Assembly: GCF_040869045.1 (NCBI RefSeq)
Contig: NC_090323.1
Coordinates: 173,312,083 to 173,376,082, forward strand
Length of the DNA stretch: 64,000 bases
Reading direction: 5' to 3'
DNA from: Eurosta solidaginis
Lineage: Eukaryota; Arthropoda; Insecta; Diptera; Tephritidae
In this document: positions 1 through 11,366 of the stretch, one piece after another
Layout of the letters: every line of letters starts with the position of its first letter
Position numbering within the stretch: the first letter of the stretch is position 1
Made by a program: the position numbers and the translations under genes
Notes under the pieces: model-generated
Database searches by the model: none
What the model was told of the DNA's origin: nothing
The model's input: only the letters and a program-made list of their open reading frames with translations

Positions 1-123
1 GCATTCCTCCCAAAATGACATAAATTTCATCTTCAGTAACCATTAGCTGTTTATTCCTCTGCCCAGCGTATATATTGGTTTGCTCCACAATTTGTTTGAT
101 CAAATCCTAATTGAAAATAATTT
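1..123 (-). pseudogene. piggyBac transposase, internal fragment (continues past window edge)
   Basis: Read on the minus strand, this translates as DLIKQIVEQTNIYAGQ followed by ITE/TED-type residues and VILGGM. This matches the conserved start of the piggyBac/PGBD transposase domain, where FF..dLi..IVeqTN.YA precedes the catalytic region. The rest lies outside the window. It is the downstream half of the ORF at 6441-6871; Helentron copy 1 separates the two. Seen: the translation. Known: the motif pattern of the piggyBac family. Inferred: that the halves were one ORF, because P-V-D-F-F runs into the T/A tract at the insertion site. A one-base frame slip near the junction and an in-frame stop upstream indicate a dead copy. 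Confidence 0.75.
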
Positions 124-126
124 AAA

Positions 127-3100
127 CAAGAAAGGAAGGTTAAGTTCGGGTGAAACCGAACATTACATACTCAGTTGAGAGCTATGGTGGCAACATAAGG
201 GAAAATAACCATGTAGGAAAATGAACCGAGGGTAATCCTAGAATGTGTTTGTATGACATGTGTATCAAATGAAAGATATTAAAGAGTATTTTATGAGGGA
301 GTGGGCCATAGTTCTATAGGTGGACGCCATTTAGGGATATCGCCATAAAGGTGGATCAGGGTTGACTCTAGAATTTGTTTGTACGATATGGGTATCAAAT
401 GAAAGGTGTTAATGAGTATTTTAAAAGGCAGTGGTCCTTATTTCCATAAGTGGACGCCTTTTCGAGATATCGCCATAAAGGTGGAACAGGGGTGACTCTA
501 GAATGCGTTTGTACAATATGGCTATCAAACGAAAGGTGTTAATGAGTATTTTAAAAGGGCGTGGGGATTAGTTCTACAGGTGGACGCCTTTTCGAGATAT
601 CGCCATAAAGGTGGACCAGGGGTAACTCTAGAATGTGTTTGTAAGATATGGGTATAAAATTAATGGTATTAATGAGGGTTTTAAAAGGGAGTGGTGGTAG
701 TTGTATAGGTGGTCGCCTTTTCGAGATATCGGCATAAAAGTGGACCAGGGGTGACTTTAGAATACGTTTGTACAATATGGGTATCAAACGAAAGGTGTTA
801 ATGAGTATTTTAAAAGGGCGTGAGGCTTAGTTCTATAGGTGGATGCCTTTTTGAGATATCGCCATAAAGGTGAACCAGGGGTGACTCTAGAATGTGTTTG
901 TACGATATGGGTATCAAATTAAAGGTATTAATTATGGTTTTAAAAGGGAGTGGTGGTAGTTGTATAGGTGGTCGCCTTTTTGAGATATCTGCATAAAGGT
1001 GGACAGGGGTGACCCTAGAATGCGTTTGTACAATATGGGTATCAAATGAAAGGTGTTAATGAGTATTTTAAAAGGGCGTGGGGATTAGTTCTATAGGTGG
1101 ACGCCTTTTCGAGATATCGCCATAAAGGTGGACCAGGTGTAACTCTAGAACGTGTTTGTACGATATGGGTATCAAATTAAAGGTATTAATTATGGTTTTA
1201 AAAGGGAGTGGTGGTAGTTGTATAGGTGGTCGCCTTTTTGAGATATCGGCATAAAGGTGGACCAGGGGTGACTCTAGAATGTGTTTGTACGATATGGGTA
1301 TCAAATTAAAGGTATTAATTATGGTTTTAAAAGGGAGTGGTGGTAGTTGTATAGGTGGTCGCCTTTTTGAGATATCGGCATAAAGGTGGACCAGGGGTAA
1401 CCCTAGAATGCGTTTGTACAATATGGGTATCAAATTAAAGTTATTAATGAGGGTTTTAAAAAGGAGTGGTGGTAGTTGTATAGGTGGTCGCCTTTTCGAG
1501 ATATCGCCATAAAGGTGAACCAGGGGTGACTCTAGAATGTGTTTGTACGATATGGGTATCAAATTAAAGTTATTAATGAGGGTTTGAAAAAGGAGTGGTG
1601 GTAGTTGTATAGGTGGTCGCCTTTTCGAGATATCGCCATAAAGGTGAACCAGGGGGATTCTAGAATGCGTTTGTACAATATAGGTATCAAACGAAAGGCG
1701 TTAGTGAGTATTTTAAAAGGGCGTGGGGCTTAGTTCTACAGGTGGACGCCTTTTCGAGATATCGCCATAAAGGTGGAACAGGGGTAATTCTAGAATGTGT
1801 TTGTACGATATGGGTATCAAATTAAAGGTATTAATTATGGTTTTAAAAGGGAGTGGTGGTAGTTGTATAGGTGGTCGCCTTTTTGAGATATCGGCATAAA
1901 GGTGGACCAGGGGTGACCGTAGAATGCGTTTGTACAATATGGGTATCAAACGAAAGGTGTTAATGAGTATTTTAAAAGGGCGTGCGGCTTAGTTCTATAG
2001 GTGGACGCCTTTTCGAGATATCGCCATAAAGGTGGACCAGGGGTGACTCTAGAATGTGTTTGTACGATATGGGTATCAAATTAAAGTTATTAATGAGGGT
2101 TTTAAAAAGGAGTGGTGGTAGTTGTATAGGTGGTCGCCTTTTCGAGATATCGCCATAAAGGTGAACCAGGGGGATTCTAGAATGCGTTTGTACAATATAG
2201 GTAACAAACGAAAGGTGTTAGTGAGTATTTTAAAAGGGCGTGGGGCTTAGTTCTACAGGTGGACGCCTTTTCGAGATATCGCCATAAAGGTGGAACAGGG
2301 GTGACTCTAGAATGCGTTTGTACAATATGGCTATCAAACGAAAGGTGTTAATGAGTATTTCAAAAGGGCGTGGGGATTAGTTCTACAGGTGGACGCCTTT
2401 TCGAGATATCGCCATAAAGGTGGACCAGGGGTAATTCTAGAATGTGTTTGTGCGATATGGGTATCAAATTAAAGGTATTAATTATGGTTTTAAAAGGGAG
2501 TGGTGGTAGTTGTATAGGTGGTCGCCTTTTTGAGATATCGGCATAAAGGTGGACCAGGGGTGACCCTAGAATGCGTTTGTACTTTATGGGTATCAAACGA
2601 AAGGTGTTAATGAGTATTTTAAAAGGGCGTGCGGCTTAGTTCTATAGGTGGACGCCTTTTCGAAATACCGCCATAAAGGTGGACCAGGGGTGACTCTAGA
2701 ATGTGTTTGTACGATATGGGTATCAAATTAAAGTTATTAATGAGGGTTTTAAAAAGGAGTGGTGGTAGTTGTATAGGTGGTCGCCTTTTCGAGATATCGC
2801 CATAAAGGTGGACCAGGGGTGACTCTAGAATGCGTTTGTACAATATAGGTATCAAACGAAAGGTGTTAATGAGTATTTTAAAAGGGCGTGGGGCTTAGTT
2901 CTACAGGTGGACGCCTTTTCGAAATACCGCCATAAAGGTGGACCAGGGGTGACTCTAGAATGTGTTTGTACGATATGGGTATCAAATGAAAGGTAATAAT
3001 GAAGGTTTTAAAAGGGAGTGGTGGTAGTTGTATAGGTGGTCGCCTTTTCGAGATATAGCCATAAAGGTGGACCAGGAGTGACTCTAGAATATGTTTTTTA

Positions 3101-6100
3101 CGATATGGGTATCAAATGAAAGGTAATAATGAAGGCTTTAAAAGGGAGTGGTGGTAGTTGTATAGGTGGTCGCCTTTTCGAGATATCGCCATAAAGGTGA
3201 ACCAGGGGTGACTCTAGAATGCGTTTGTACAATATAGGTATCAAACGAAAGGTGTTAATGAGTATTTTAAAAGGGCGTGGGGCTTAGTTCTATAGGTGGA
3301 CGCCTTTTCGAGATATCGCCATAAAGGTGGACCAGGGGTGACTCTAGAATGTGTTTGTACGATATGGGTATCAAATTAAAGTTATTAATGAGGGTTTTAA
3401 AAAGGAGTGGTGGTAGTTGTATAGGTGGTCGCCTTTTCGAGATATCGCCATAAAGGTGGACCAGGGGTGACTCTAGAATGTGTTTGTACGATATGGGTAT
3501 CAAAAATTAAAGGTATTAAAGAGGCTTTTAAAAAGGGAGTGGTGGTAGTTGTATAGGTGGTCGCCGTTTCGAGATATAGCCATAAAGGTGGACCAGGAGT
3601 GAATCTAGAATATGTTTGTACGATATAGGTATCAAATGAAAGGTAATAATGAAGGTTTTAAAAGGGAGTGGTGGTAGTTGTATAGGTGGTCTCCTTTTCG
3701 AGATATCGCCATAAAGGTGGACCAGGGGTGACTCTAGAATTCGTTTATACAATATAGGTATCAACCGAAAGGTGTTAATGAGTATTTTAAAAGGGCGTGG
3801 GGCTTAGTTCTATAGGTGGACGCCTTTTCGAGATATCGCCATAAAGGTGGACCAGGGGTGACTCCAGAATGTGTTTGTACGATATGGGTATCAAAAATTA
3901 AAGGTATTAAAGAGGCTTTTAAAAAGGGAGTGGTGGTAGTTGTATAGGTGGTCGCCGTTTCGAGATATAGCCATAAAGGTGGACCAGGAGTGACTCTAGA
4001 ATATATTTGTACGATATGGGTATCAAATGAAAGGTAATAATGAAGGTTTTAAAAGGGAGTGGTGGTAGTTGTATAGGTGGTCGCCTTTTCGAGATATCGG
4101 TGTAAAGGTGGACCAGGGGTGACCCTAGAATGCGTTTGTATAATATGGGTATCAAATGAAAGGTGTTAATGAGTATTTTAAAATGGAGTGGGGCTTAGTT
4201 CTATGGGTGTACGCCTTTTCGAGATATCGCCATAAAGGTGGACCAGGGGTGACTCTATAATGTGTTTGTACGATATGTGTATCAAATTAAAGGTATTAAT
4301 GAGGCTTTTAAAAGGGAGTGGTGGTAGTTGTATAGGTGGTCGCCTTTTTGAGATATCGGCATAAAGGTGGACCAGGGGTAACCCTAGAATGCGTTTGTAC
4401 AATATGGGTATCAAACGAAAGGTGTTAATGAGTATTTTAAAAGGGCGTGGGGCTTAGTTCTATAGGTGGACGCCTTTTCGAGATATCGCCATAAAGGTGG
4501 ACCAGGGGTGACTCTAGAATTCGTTTATACAATATAGGTATCAACCGAAAGGTGTTAATGAGTATTTTAAAAGGGCGTGGGGCTTAGTTCTATAGGTGGA
4601 CGCCTTTTCGAGATATCGCCATAAAGGTGGACCAGGGGTGACTCTAGAATGTGTTTGAACGATATGGATATCAAAAATTAAAGGTATTAATGAGGCTTTT
4701 AAAAGGGAGTGGTGGTAGTTGTATAGGTGGTCGCCTTTTCGAGATGTAGCCATAGAGGTGGACCAGGAGTGACTCTAGAATATGTTTGTACGATATGGGT
4801 ATCAAATGAAAGGTAATAATGAAGGTTTTAAAAGGGAGTGGTGGTAGTTGTATAGGTGGTCGCCTTTTCGAGATATCGGTGTAAAGGTGGACCAGGGGTG
4901 ACCCTAGAATGCGTTTGTATAATATGGGTATCAAATGAAAGGTGTTAATGAGTATTTTAAAATGGAGTGGGGCTTAGTTCTATGGGTGTACGCCTTTTCG
5001 AGATATCGCCATAAAGGTGGACCAGGGGTGACTCTATAATGTGTTTGTACGATATGTGTATCAAATTAAAGGTATTAATGAGGCTTTTAAAAGGGAGTGG
5101 TGGTAGTTTTATAGGCGTTTTCCAGATATCGTCCAAAATGTGGACGAGGGTGACCCAGAACATCATCTGTTGGATACCGCTAATTTATTTATATATATAA
5201 TACCACGAATAGTATTCCTGGCAAGATTTCAAGGGTGTTTTATTTCGCCCCAGAACTTTTTCATTTTATTCTATTTAATATGGTAGGTGTCACACCCATT
5301 TTACAAAGTTTTTATCTAAAGTTATATTTTGCGTCAATAAACCAATCCAATTACCATGTTTCATACCTTTTTTCGTATTTGGTTCGATATCGAAAAAGTG
5401 GGCGTGGTCATAGGCCGATTTCGGCCATTTTTTATAACAATACAAAGTGAGTTCAGGAAAGTACGTGAACTGAGTTTAGTAAAGATATATCGATTTTTGC
5501 TCAAGTTATCGTGTTAACGGCCGAGCGGAAGGACAGACGGTCGACTGTGTATAAAAACTGGGCGTGGCTTCAACCGATTTCGACCTTTTTCACAGAAATA
5601 AGTTATCGTCCCAGAATCTAAGCCCCTACAAAATTTCACAGGGATTGGTAAGTGTTTGTTCGACTTGGCATTAAAAGTATCCTAGACAAATGAAACGAAA
5701 AAGGGCGGAGCCACACCCATTTTGAAATTTTCTTTTATTTTTGAATTTTGTTGCACCATATCATTACTGGAGTTGAATGTTGACATAATATACTTATATA
5801 CTGTAAAGATATTAAATTTTTTGTTAAAATTTTACTTTAAAAAAAGTTTTTTTTTTTAAAGTGGGCGTGGTCGTTCTCCGATTTTGCTAATTTTTTTAAG
5901 CATACATATAGTAATAGGAGTAACGTTTCTGCCAAATTTCATCATGATATCTTCAACGACTGCCAAATTACAGCTTGCAAAACTTTTAAATTACCTTCTT
6001 TTAAAAGTGGGCGGTGCCACGCCCATTGTCCAAAATTTTACAAATTTTCTATTTTGCGTCATAAGTTCAACTCACCTGCTAAGTTTCATCGCTTTATTCG

Positions 6101-6440
6101 TCTTTGGTAATTAATTATCGCACTTTTTCGGTTTTTCGAAATTTTCGATATCGAAAAAGTGGGCGTGGTTATAGTCCGATATTGTTCATTTTAAATAGCG
6201 ATCTGAGATGAGTGCTCAAGAACCTTAGTACCAAATTTCATCAAGATACCTCAAAATTTACTCAAGTTATCGTGTTAAGGGTCGGACGGACGGACGGACA
6301 TGGCTCAATCAAAATTTTTTTCGATCCTGATGATTTTGATGTATGGAAGTCTATATCTATCTCGATTCCTTTAAACCTGTACAACCAAGCGTTATCCAAT
6401 CAAAGTTAATATACTCTGTGAGCTTGGCTCAACTGAGTAT
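127..6440 (-). mobile_element. Helentron-like non-autonomous element (mini-me/DINE type), copy 1
   Basis: Orientation is minus: the 3' hairpin end lies left. The left end has CAAG(A/T)AAGGAAGG, the hairpin GTTCGG-gtgaaa-CCGAAC and ACTCAGTTGAGAGCT; the right end has CTCAACTGAGTAT. The two ends thus share inverted subterminal repeats (ATACTCAGTTGAG). A (GTCY)n-type stretch lies near 6290 (GGACGGACGGAC). Known: subterminal inverted repeats, a 3' hairpin, internal tandem repeats, (GTCY)n and T/T insertion without TSD typify Helentron-associated elements such as DINE-1 and mini-me. No long ORF exists. The body (5170-6440) repeats GTGGGCGTGG boxes beside TTTCGATATCGAAA dyads. About 5 kb is an expanded 129-bp tandem array. 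It is inserted in a piggyBac transposase ORF. Class assignment is inference, since no helicase is encoded. Confidence 0.7.
190..5160. repeat. 129-bp satellite-like tandem array inside Helentron copy 1
   Basis: About 38 head-to-tail monomers of 129-130 bp, each with the landmarks GGTATCAAA, TTTTAAAAGGG, a CCTTTTCGAGATATCG block, CATAAAGGTGGACCAGG and GACTCTAGAATG. Two monomer classes, one with GGGCGTGGGGCTTAGTTCTA and one with GGGAGTGGTGGTAGTTGTA, often alternate as a dimer of about 259 bp. A longer period is visible: the diagnostic variant AATTCGTTTATACAATATAG recurs at about 3738 and 4518, 780 bp (six monomers) apart, with identical flanks. The minus strand stays open for stretches with a 43-residue period; I read that as a by-product of a 129-bp (3x43) unit, not as a protein. 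Shorter arrays of the same monomer occur in copies 2-7. Confidence 0.9.
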
Positions 6441-6871
6441 AAAAATCTACAGGAGTTTTACAGTTACAAGCCTCTTCTGATGATGTTTGTGGGCTGAATT
6501 CTGTACAAGTAAAATTTGGAATTTCTTTCTTCCATAAGTCAACCCTTATTTTCTTGGCTGGCTGTAGCCGTTTCTTCAAGGTCGAGAGTGGTTCATCATC
6601 CTCGCATTCGCTACTAGAGGAGACCTCGTGCAAACGCTGATCTTGATTAGATCATTTATTTGTACGAAAACGACGGAGTTCGCACTTAGTTCGCAATAAT
6701 TTACGTCCTAAGTGGTTCAAATTACAATTGTGCTCTTCATCCGATTTGTCACTGTCTTCGTCTGTGGTTTGACCCTAAAGTTCGATTGGTGGCTCTACAT
6801 AAATAATGTTTCCATTGTCAGCATTTTCATCATCGCCCTCCAAAAGGCTCAAGATTTAATCTACTGTCAAT
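6441..6871 (-). pseudogene. piggyBac-like transposase, N-terminal part
   Basis: The minus-strand translation contains LLEGDDENADNGNIIYVEPP, an acidic TDEDSDKSDEE stretch, then SSSECEDDEPLSTLKKR, a VDLWKKEIPNF segment and KTPVDFY at the Helentron junction. This is the usual N-terminal layout of piggyBac/PGBD proteins: an acidic disordered region, D-D-x-P-L-S, W, then the P-x-D-F start of the transposase domain. It begins at a pyrimidine-rich tract with AG (around 6872), compatible with a splice acceptor. Two in-frame stops are visible, so it is inactive. The continuation is at 1-123. Confidence is good for the family, low for exon structure. Confidence 0.7.
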
Positions 6872-6903
6872 CTAAAAAAAGCAACAAACCAATAAACTTA
6901 GGG

Positions 6904-9900
6904 CCTGCTATGCATAACGTTCGATATATCGGACATCACAACTAAATACTACAGAAAATGTTTCCTAAAAACGCAAACTTCGTAATTTTTCATGTTTTGC
7001 TTAGTAACACACCCATACACTAATAAACACTTGTCACTAATTTTCTGAAAATATACCAAAACAAGTAAGGAAGGCTAAGTTCGGGTGTAACCGAACATTA
7101 CATACTCAGTTGAGAGCTGTGGAGACAAAGTAAGGGAAAATCACCATGTTGTAAAAAGAACCTAGGGTAACCCTGGAATGTGTTTGTATGACATGTGTAT
7201 CAAATGGAAGGTATTAAAGAGTATTTTAAGAGGAAGTGGGCCATAGTTCTATAGATGGACGCCATTTAGAGATATCGCCATAAAGGTGGACCAGGCCTGA
7301 CTCTAGAATTTGTTTGTACGATATGGGTATCAAATGAAATGTGTTAATGATAATTTTAAAAGGGAGTGGACCTAAGTTCTATAGGTGGACGCCTTTTCGA
7401 GATATCGCCATAAAGGTGGACCAGGGGTGACTCTAGAATTTATTTTGTACGATATGGGTATCAAATGAAAGGTATTAATGAGTATTTTAAAAGGGCGTGG
7501 GCCTAAGTTCTATAGATGGACGTCTTTTCGAGATATCGCCATAAAGATGGACCAGGGGTGACTCTAGAATTTGCTTGTACGATATGAGTTTCAAATGAAA
7601 GGTGTTAATGAGTATTTTAAGAGGGCGTGGGCCTTAGTTCTATATGTGGAAGCCTTTTCGAGATATCGCCATAAAAGTGGACCAGGGGTGACTCTAGAAT
7701 TTGTTTGTACGATATGGGTATCAAATGAAAGGAGTTAAAGAGTATTTTAAAAAGGAGTAGGCCTTAGTTCTATATGTGGAAGCCTTTTCGAGATATCGCC
7801 ATAAAAGTGGACCAGGGTGACTCTAGAATTTGTTTGTACGATATGAGTATCAAATGAAAGGTGTTAATGAGTATTTTAAAAGGGAGTGGGCCTTAGTTCT
7901 ATAGGTGGACACCTTTTCGGAATATCGTTATAAAAGTGGACCAGGGTTGACTCTAGAATGCGTTTGTACAATATGGGTATCAAATGAAAGGTGTTAGTAA
8001 TTGTTTTAAAAGGGAGTGGACCTTAGTTCTATGGGTGGACGCCTTTTCGGGATATCGCCATCAACGTGGACCAGGGGTGACTCTAGAATGGTTTGTACAA
8101 TATGGGTATCAAATGAAAGGTGTTAATGAGTATTTTAAAAGGGCGTGGGCCATAGTTCTATAGGTGGACGCCTTTTCGAGATAGCGCCATAAAGGTGGAC
8201 CAGGGGTGACTCTAGAATTTGTTTGTACGATATGGGTATCAAATGAAAGGTGTTAAAGAGTATTTTAAAAAGGAGTGGGCCTTAGTTCTATATGTGGACG
8301 CCTTTTCGACATATAGCCATAAACGTGGACCAGGGGTGACACTAGAATGTGGTTGTTCGATATGGGTATAAAATTAAAGGTATTAATGAGGGTTTTAAAA
8401 GGGAGTGGCCCTTAGTTGTATATGTGGAGGCGTTTTCGAGATATCGACCAAAATGTGGACCAGGGGGATCCAGAACATCATCTGTCGGGTACCGCTAATT
8501 TATTTATATATGTAATACCACGAACAGTATTCCTTCCAAGATTCCAAGGGCTTTTGATTTCGCCCTGCAAAACTTTTTCATTTTCTTCTACTTAATATGG
8601 TAGGTGTCACACCCATTTTACCAAGTTTTTTTCTAAAGTTATATTTTGCGTCAATAGACCAATAAAATTACCATGTTTCATACCTTTTTTCGTATTTGGT
8701 ATATAAATATGGCATTTTTTTCATTTTTCGTAATTTTCGATATCGAAAAAGTGGGCGTGCGTGGTCATAGTCGGATTTCAGCCATTTTTTACACCAATAT
8801 AAAGTGAGCTCAGGTAAGTACGTGAACTGAGTTTAGTAAAGGTATATCGATTTTGGCTTAAGTTATCGTGATAACGGCCGAGCGGAAGGACAGACGGACG
8901 ACTGTGTATAAAAACTCGGCGTGGCTTCAACCGATTTCGCCCTTTTTCACAGAAAACAGTTATCGTCCTAGAATCTAAGCCTCTACCAAATTTCACAAGG
9001 ATTGGTAAATTTTTGTTCGACTTATGGCATTAAAAGTATTCTAGACGAATTAAATGAAAAAGGGCGGAGTTACGCCCATTTTGAAATTTTCTTTTATTTT
9101 TGTTTTTGTTGCAACATATCATTACTGGAGTTGAATGTTGACATAATTTACTTATATACTGTAAAGATATTAACTTTTCTTTTAAAATTTGAATTTAAAA
9201 AAAAAAGTTTTTAAAAAGTGGTCGTTTTCCGATTTTGCTAATTTTTATTAAACAGACATATAGTAATAAGAGTAACGTTCCTGCCAAATTTCATCATGAT
9301 ATCTACAACGACTGTCAAATTACAGCTTGCAAAACTTCTAAATTACCTTCTTTTAAAAGTGGGCGGTGCCACGCCCATTGTCCAAAATTTTACAAGTTTT
9401 CTATTCTGCGTCATAAGTTCAACTCACCTACCAAGTTTCATCGCTTAATCCGTATTTGGTAATGAATTATCGCACTTTTTCGATTTTTCGAAATTTTCGA
9501 TATCGAAAAAGTGGGCGTGGTTATTGTCCGATATCGTTCATTTTAAATAGCGATCTGATATGAGTTCCCAGGAAACTACATACCAAATTTCATCAAGATG
9601 CCTCAAAATTTACTCAAGTTATCGTGTTAACGGACAGACGGACGGACGGACATGGCTCAATCGAATTTTTTTTCGATACTGATGATTTTGATATATGGAA
9701 GTCTATATCTATCTCGATTCCTTTATACCTGTACAACCAACCGTTATCCAATCAAAGTTAATATACACTGTGAGCTCTGCTCAACTGAGTATAAAAGTAT
9801 AACAAAATATTTTACCCTTTGCGTGAAAAAGTCTGCATGCAATCCGCCACACTGAAATATGTAAAATAACGGGAACTTTTTATGACAGATCGATAAACGA

Positions 9901-10029
9901 AGGGTTGCCAATGCTGAAGAAATATTTTCCTTTCGACTACACCATTTAAGCCTCCACACATCACAAACTTGATGCATGCAAATTTAATTTTATTAATGTC
10001 TGATATATCGAACGTCATGCTGTAATGGG
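6904..10029. mobile_element. piggyBac-like short TIR element, split by Helentron copy 2
   Basis: A pair of facing inverted repeats flanks Helentron copy 2. On the plus strand near 6904-6945 the motif ACGTTCGATATATCGGACAT occurs; on the minus strand near 9997-10029 TTAACCC is followed by CATTACAGCATGACG and TTCGATATATCAGACAT. The right end has the piggyBac hallmark: a TTAA target (10030-10033) followed by CCC. The left end shows TTAGGG where TTAA would be expected, so its TSD is imperfect. Without the Helentron the element is only about 400 bp, that is, a MITE. It lies just outside the piggyBac transposase fragment. TIR pairing is visible; family membership is inference from TTAA-CCC. Confidence 0.45.
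7062..9792 (-). mobile_element. Helentron-like element, copy 2
   Basis: Complete copy: left end CAAGTAAGGAAGGC, hairpin GTTCGG-gtgtaa-CCGAAC, ATACTCAGTTGAGAGCT; right end AGCTCTGCTCAACTGAGTAT. The tandem part (about 7130-8470) holds roughly ten monomers, each usually with a GGGCCTTAGTTCTATA variant. The body at 8480-9790 contains repeated GTGGGCGTGG/CGATATCG blocks and GACGGACGGACGG near 9640. Insertion is between A residues (T/T on the element strand) with no visible TSD. No credible ORF; the short open frames are not conserved between copies in coding phase. Confidence 0.7.
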
Positions 10030-10092
10030 TTAAATAAATGTAATCAAAATCAAAAAAATCTAAGTCGATAACGTTAAGTTAATCGCTGAAAC

Positions 10093-11187
10093 TTTAGTCG
10101 AACTCTTCATCTAGGTCTGAGATGTCGAAACATTGATCAAAATTTGCTTCTGGGTGTGATAATAGTTTAAGTACTTCTTTGTCGAATGTCTCATTTGCCT
10201 CAAATTCATTCGAGTTCTTTTCTGAAATAGAGTATATTAGGGGTTCGCGAGAAAAAACTAATATTGAATAAATCTGCCATTGTATATTTACGAGACATCT
10301 TTGTTATAATGTTTTGCCTGTAGCTCTTAAAATCTTTATTTCTATTCTCCAGTGCTTCCTCTGAGAGCTTTCCTGTTGGAAGTAATGCTTTATTAATAAT
10401 ATCTACTCCAAGAATCAAAATTTTGTGAATGCTCGATGGCATGTAATACCATGGGTACAAATCTACAAAAATGTTTGTGGTCAAAATGGCATACTTTCGA
10501 AATGCTTCGGACTCAACGGCGAATCCACATGACATTGTGTCAAGTATGACCCCAAACCTCTTAATTAGATTTTCGTCAACTCCCGTTATTTCCGCAGCAG
10601 TTTAAGGGCATTGGAAAAACGTCTGGCTGTGTTGCCATCATTGGTCGTCCCAAAACCTTGTTTTGGTAGATCTACTAATAACCGCATGTCTCCTTTAAAT
10701 CTTTTTTTCCTCCTCCTGTCAGATCAGTTATAAGGATGGATTCTTTTGGAGGATAGCATGCAATTTTTTCTTTTCTAAGGAATTCATATGCTGGGTAAAT
10801 GTCAGCATAACTTTATTTAGCCCCAGATCGCATTTCTAAATTCCTTTTAACTGTAAACTTTCGATTTATGTATATTGCTACTGCCTCTTCTGAAGTATAT
10901 TTAAATATCACCGAGGCTGGACGAGTAAGGGCATGTTATATTTTACTTGCGTCTGCATTTTTGGTGATGGCTTCTACCATTAATGCTGCATCCCGCTGAC
11001 CTGATAACCTCAAGCTAGAAGCAGGCGCAAAAGCCAACTCTTCTTTTGAATAGTTTCTTATCAAATGAGATAACTTTTTCCTTTTGGACTGATGACTAGT
11101 CTCCGAAAAAGATATCACTGGTAATCCCTTCTTCTTTAGAATATGTCTGCAACTTTTCCACTCACAAATTTTTTTATTGGACTCCAC
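10093..11187 (-). pseudogene. RAG1/Transib-like transposase remnant (internally deleted)
   Basis: Minus-strand reading in shifting frames gives a start-like MESNKKICEWKSC, then EEAVAIYINRKF, DIYPAYEFLRKEKIACYPP, GTTNDGNTARRF, ITGVDENLIKRFGVILD, LYPWYYMPSSIHKILILG and LSEEALENRNKDFKSYR, ending in an acidic SDLDEEFD tail (stop about 10093). I recognise this order from a widespread, multicopy, poorly named insect protein family. The C-terminal part (HK.L...II....G..SE...E..NK.F..{Y/F}R...M.D) also resembles the RAG1/Transib C-terminal catalytic region around the last acidic residue. That alignment is by eye. The middle, where the other catalytic acids would lie, is missing, and frameshifts occur near 10205 and 10600. 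It is flanked by Helentron copies 2 and 3. The protein is dead; family naming is tentative. Confidence 0.5.
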
Positions 11188-11366
11188 TTTGAGCTGTCAT
11201 TTTTTTCTTTTGCGTTATTTTGCTTATACCGAATCTCGAAAAGTTCGTCCTTTGAAACTGCCATATTTCCTGAAAACAAAGTATTACATGAAAACCTGCA
11301 TTTTCGTGCAGCTAAAGTTGTACTATTTTAGTTATACGAATAGCAGCAAACAAGTTTAGATAAAAA

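Noticed and set aside
190..5160. CRISPR-like regular repeats
   Set aside because: Units are adjacent without unique spacers, and the genome is eukaryotic.
551..5166. Series of 65-164 residue minus-strand frames in the array
   Set aside because: They are periodic readings of a 129-bp non-coding unit, with no start context and stops scattered by indels.
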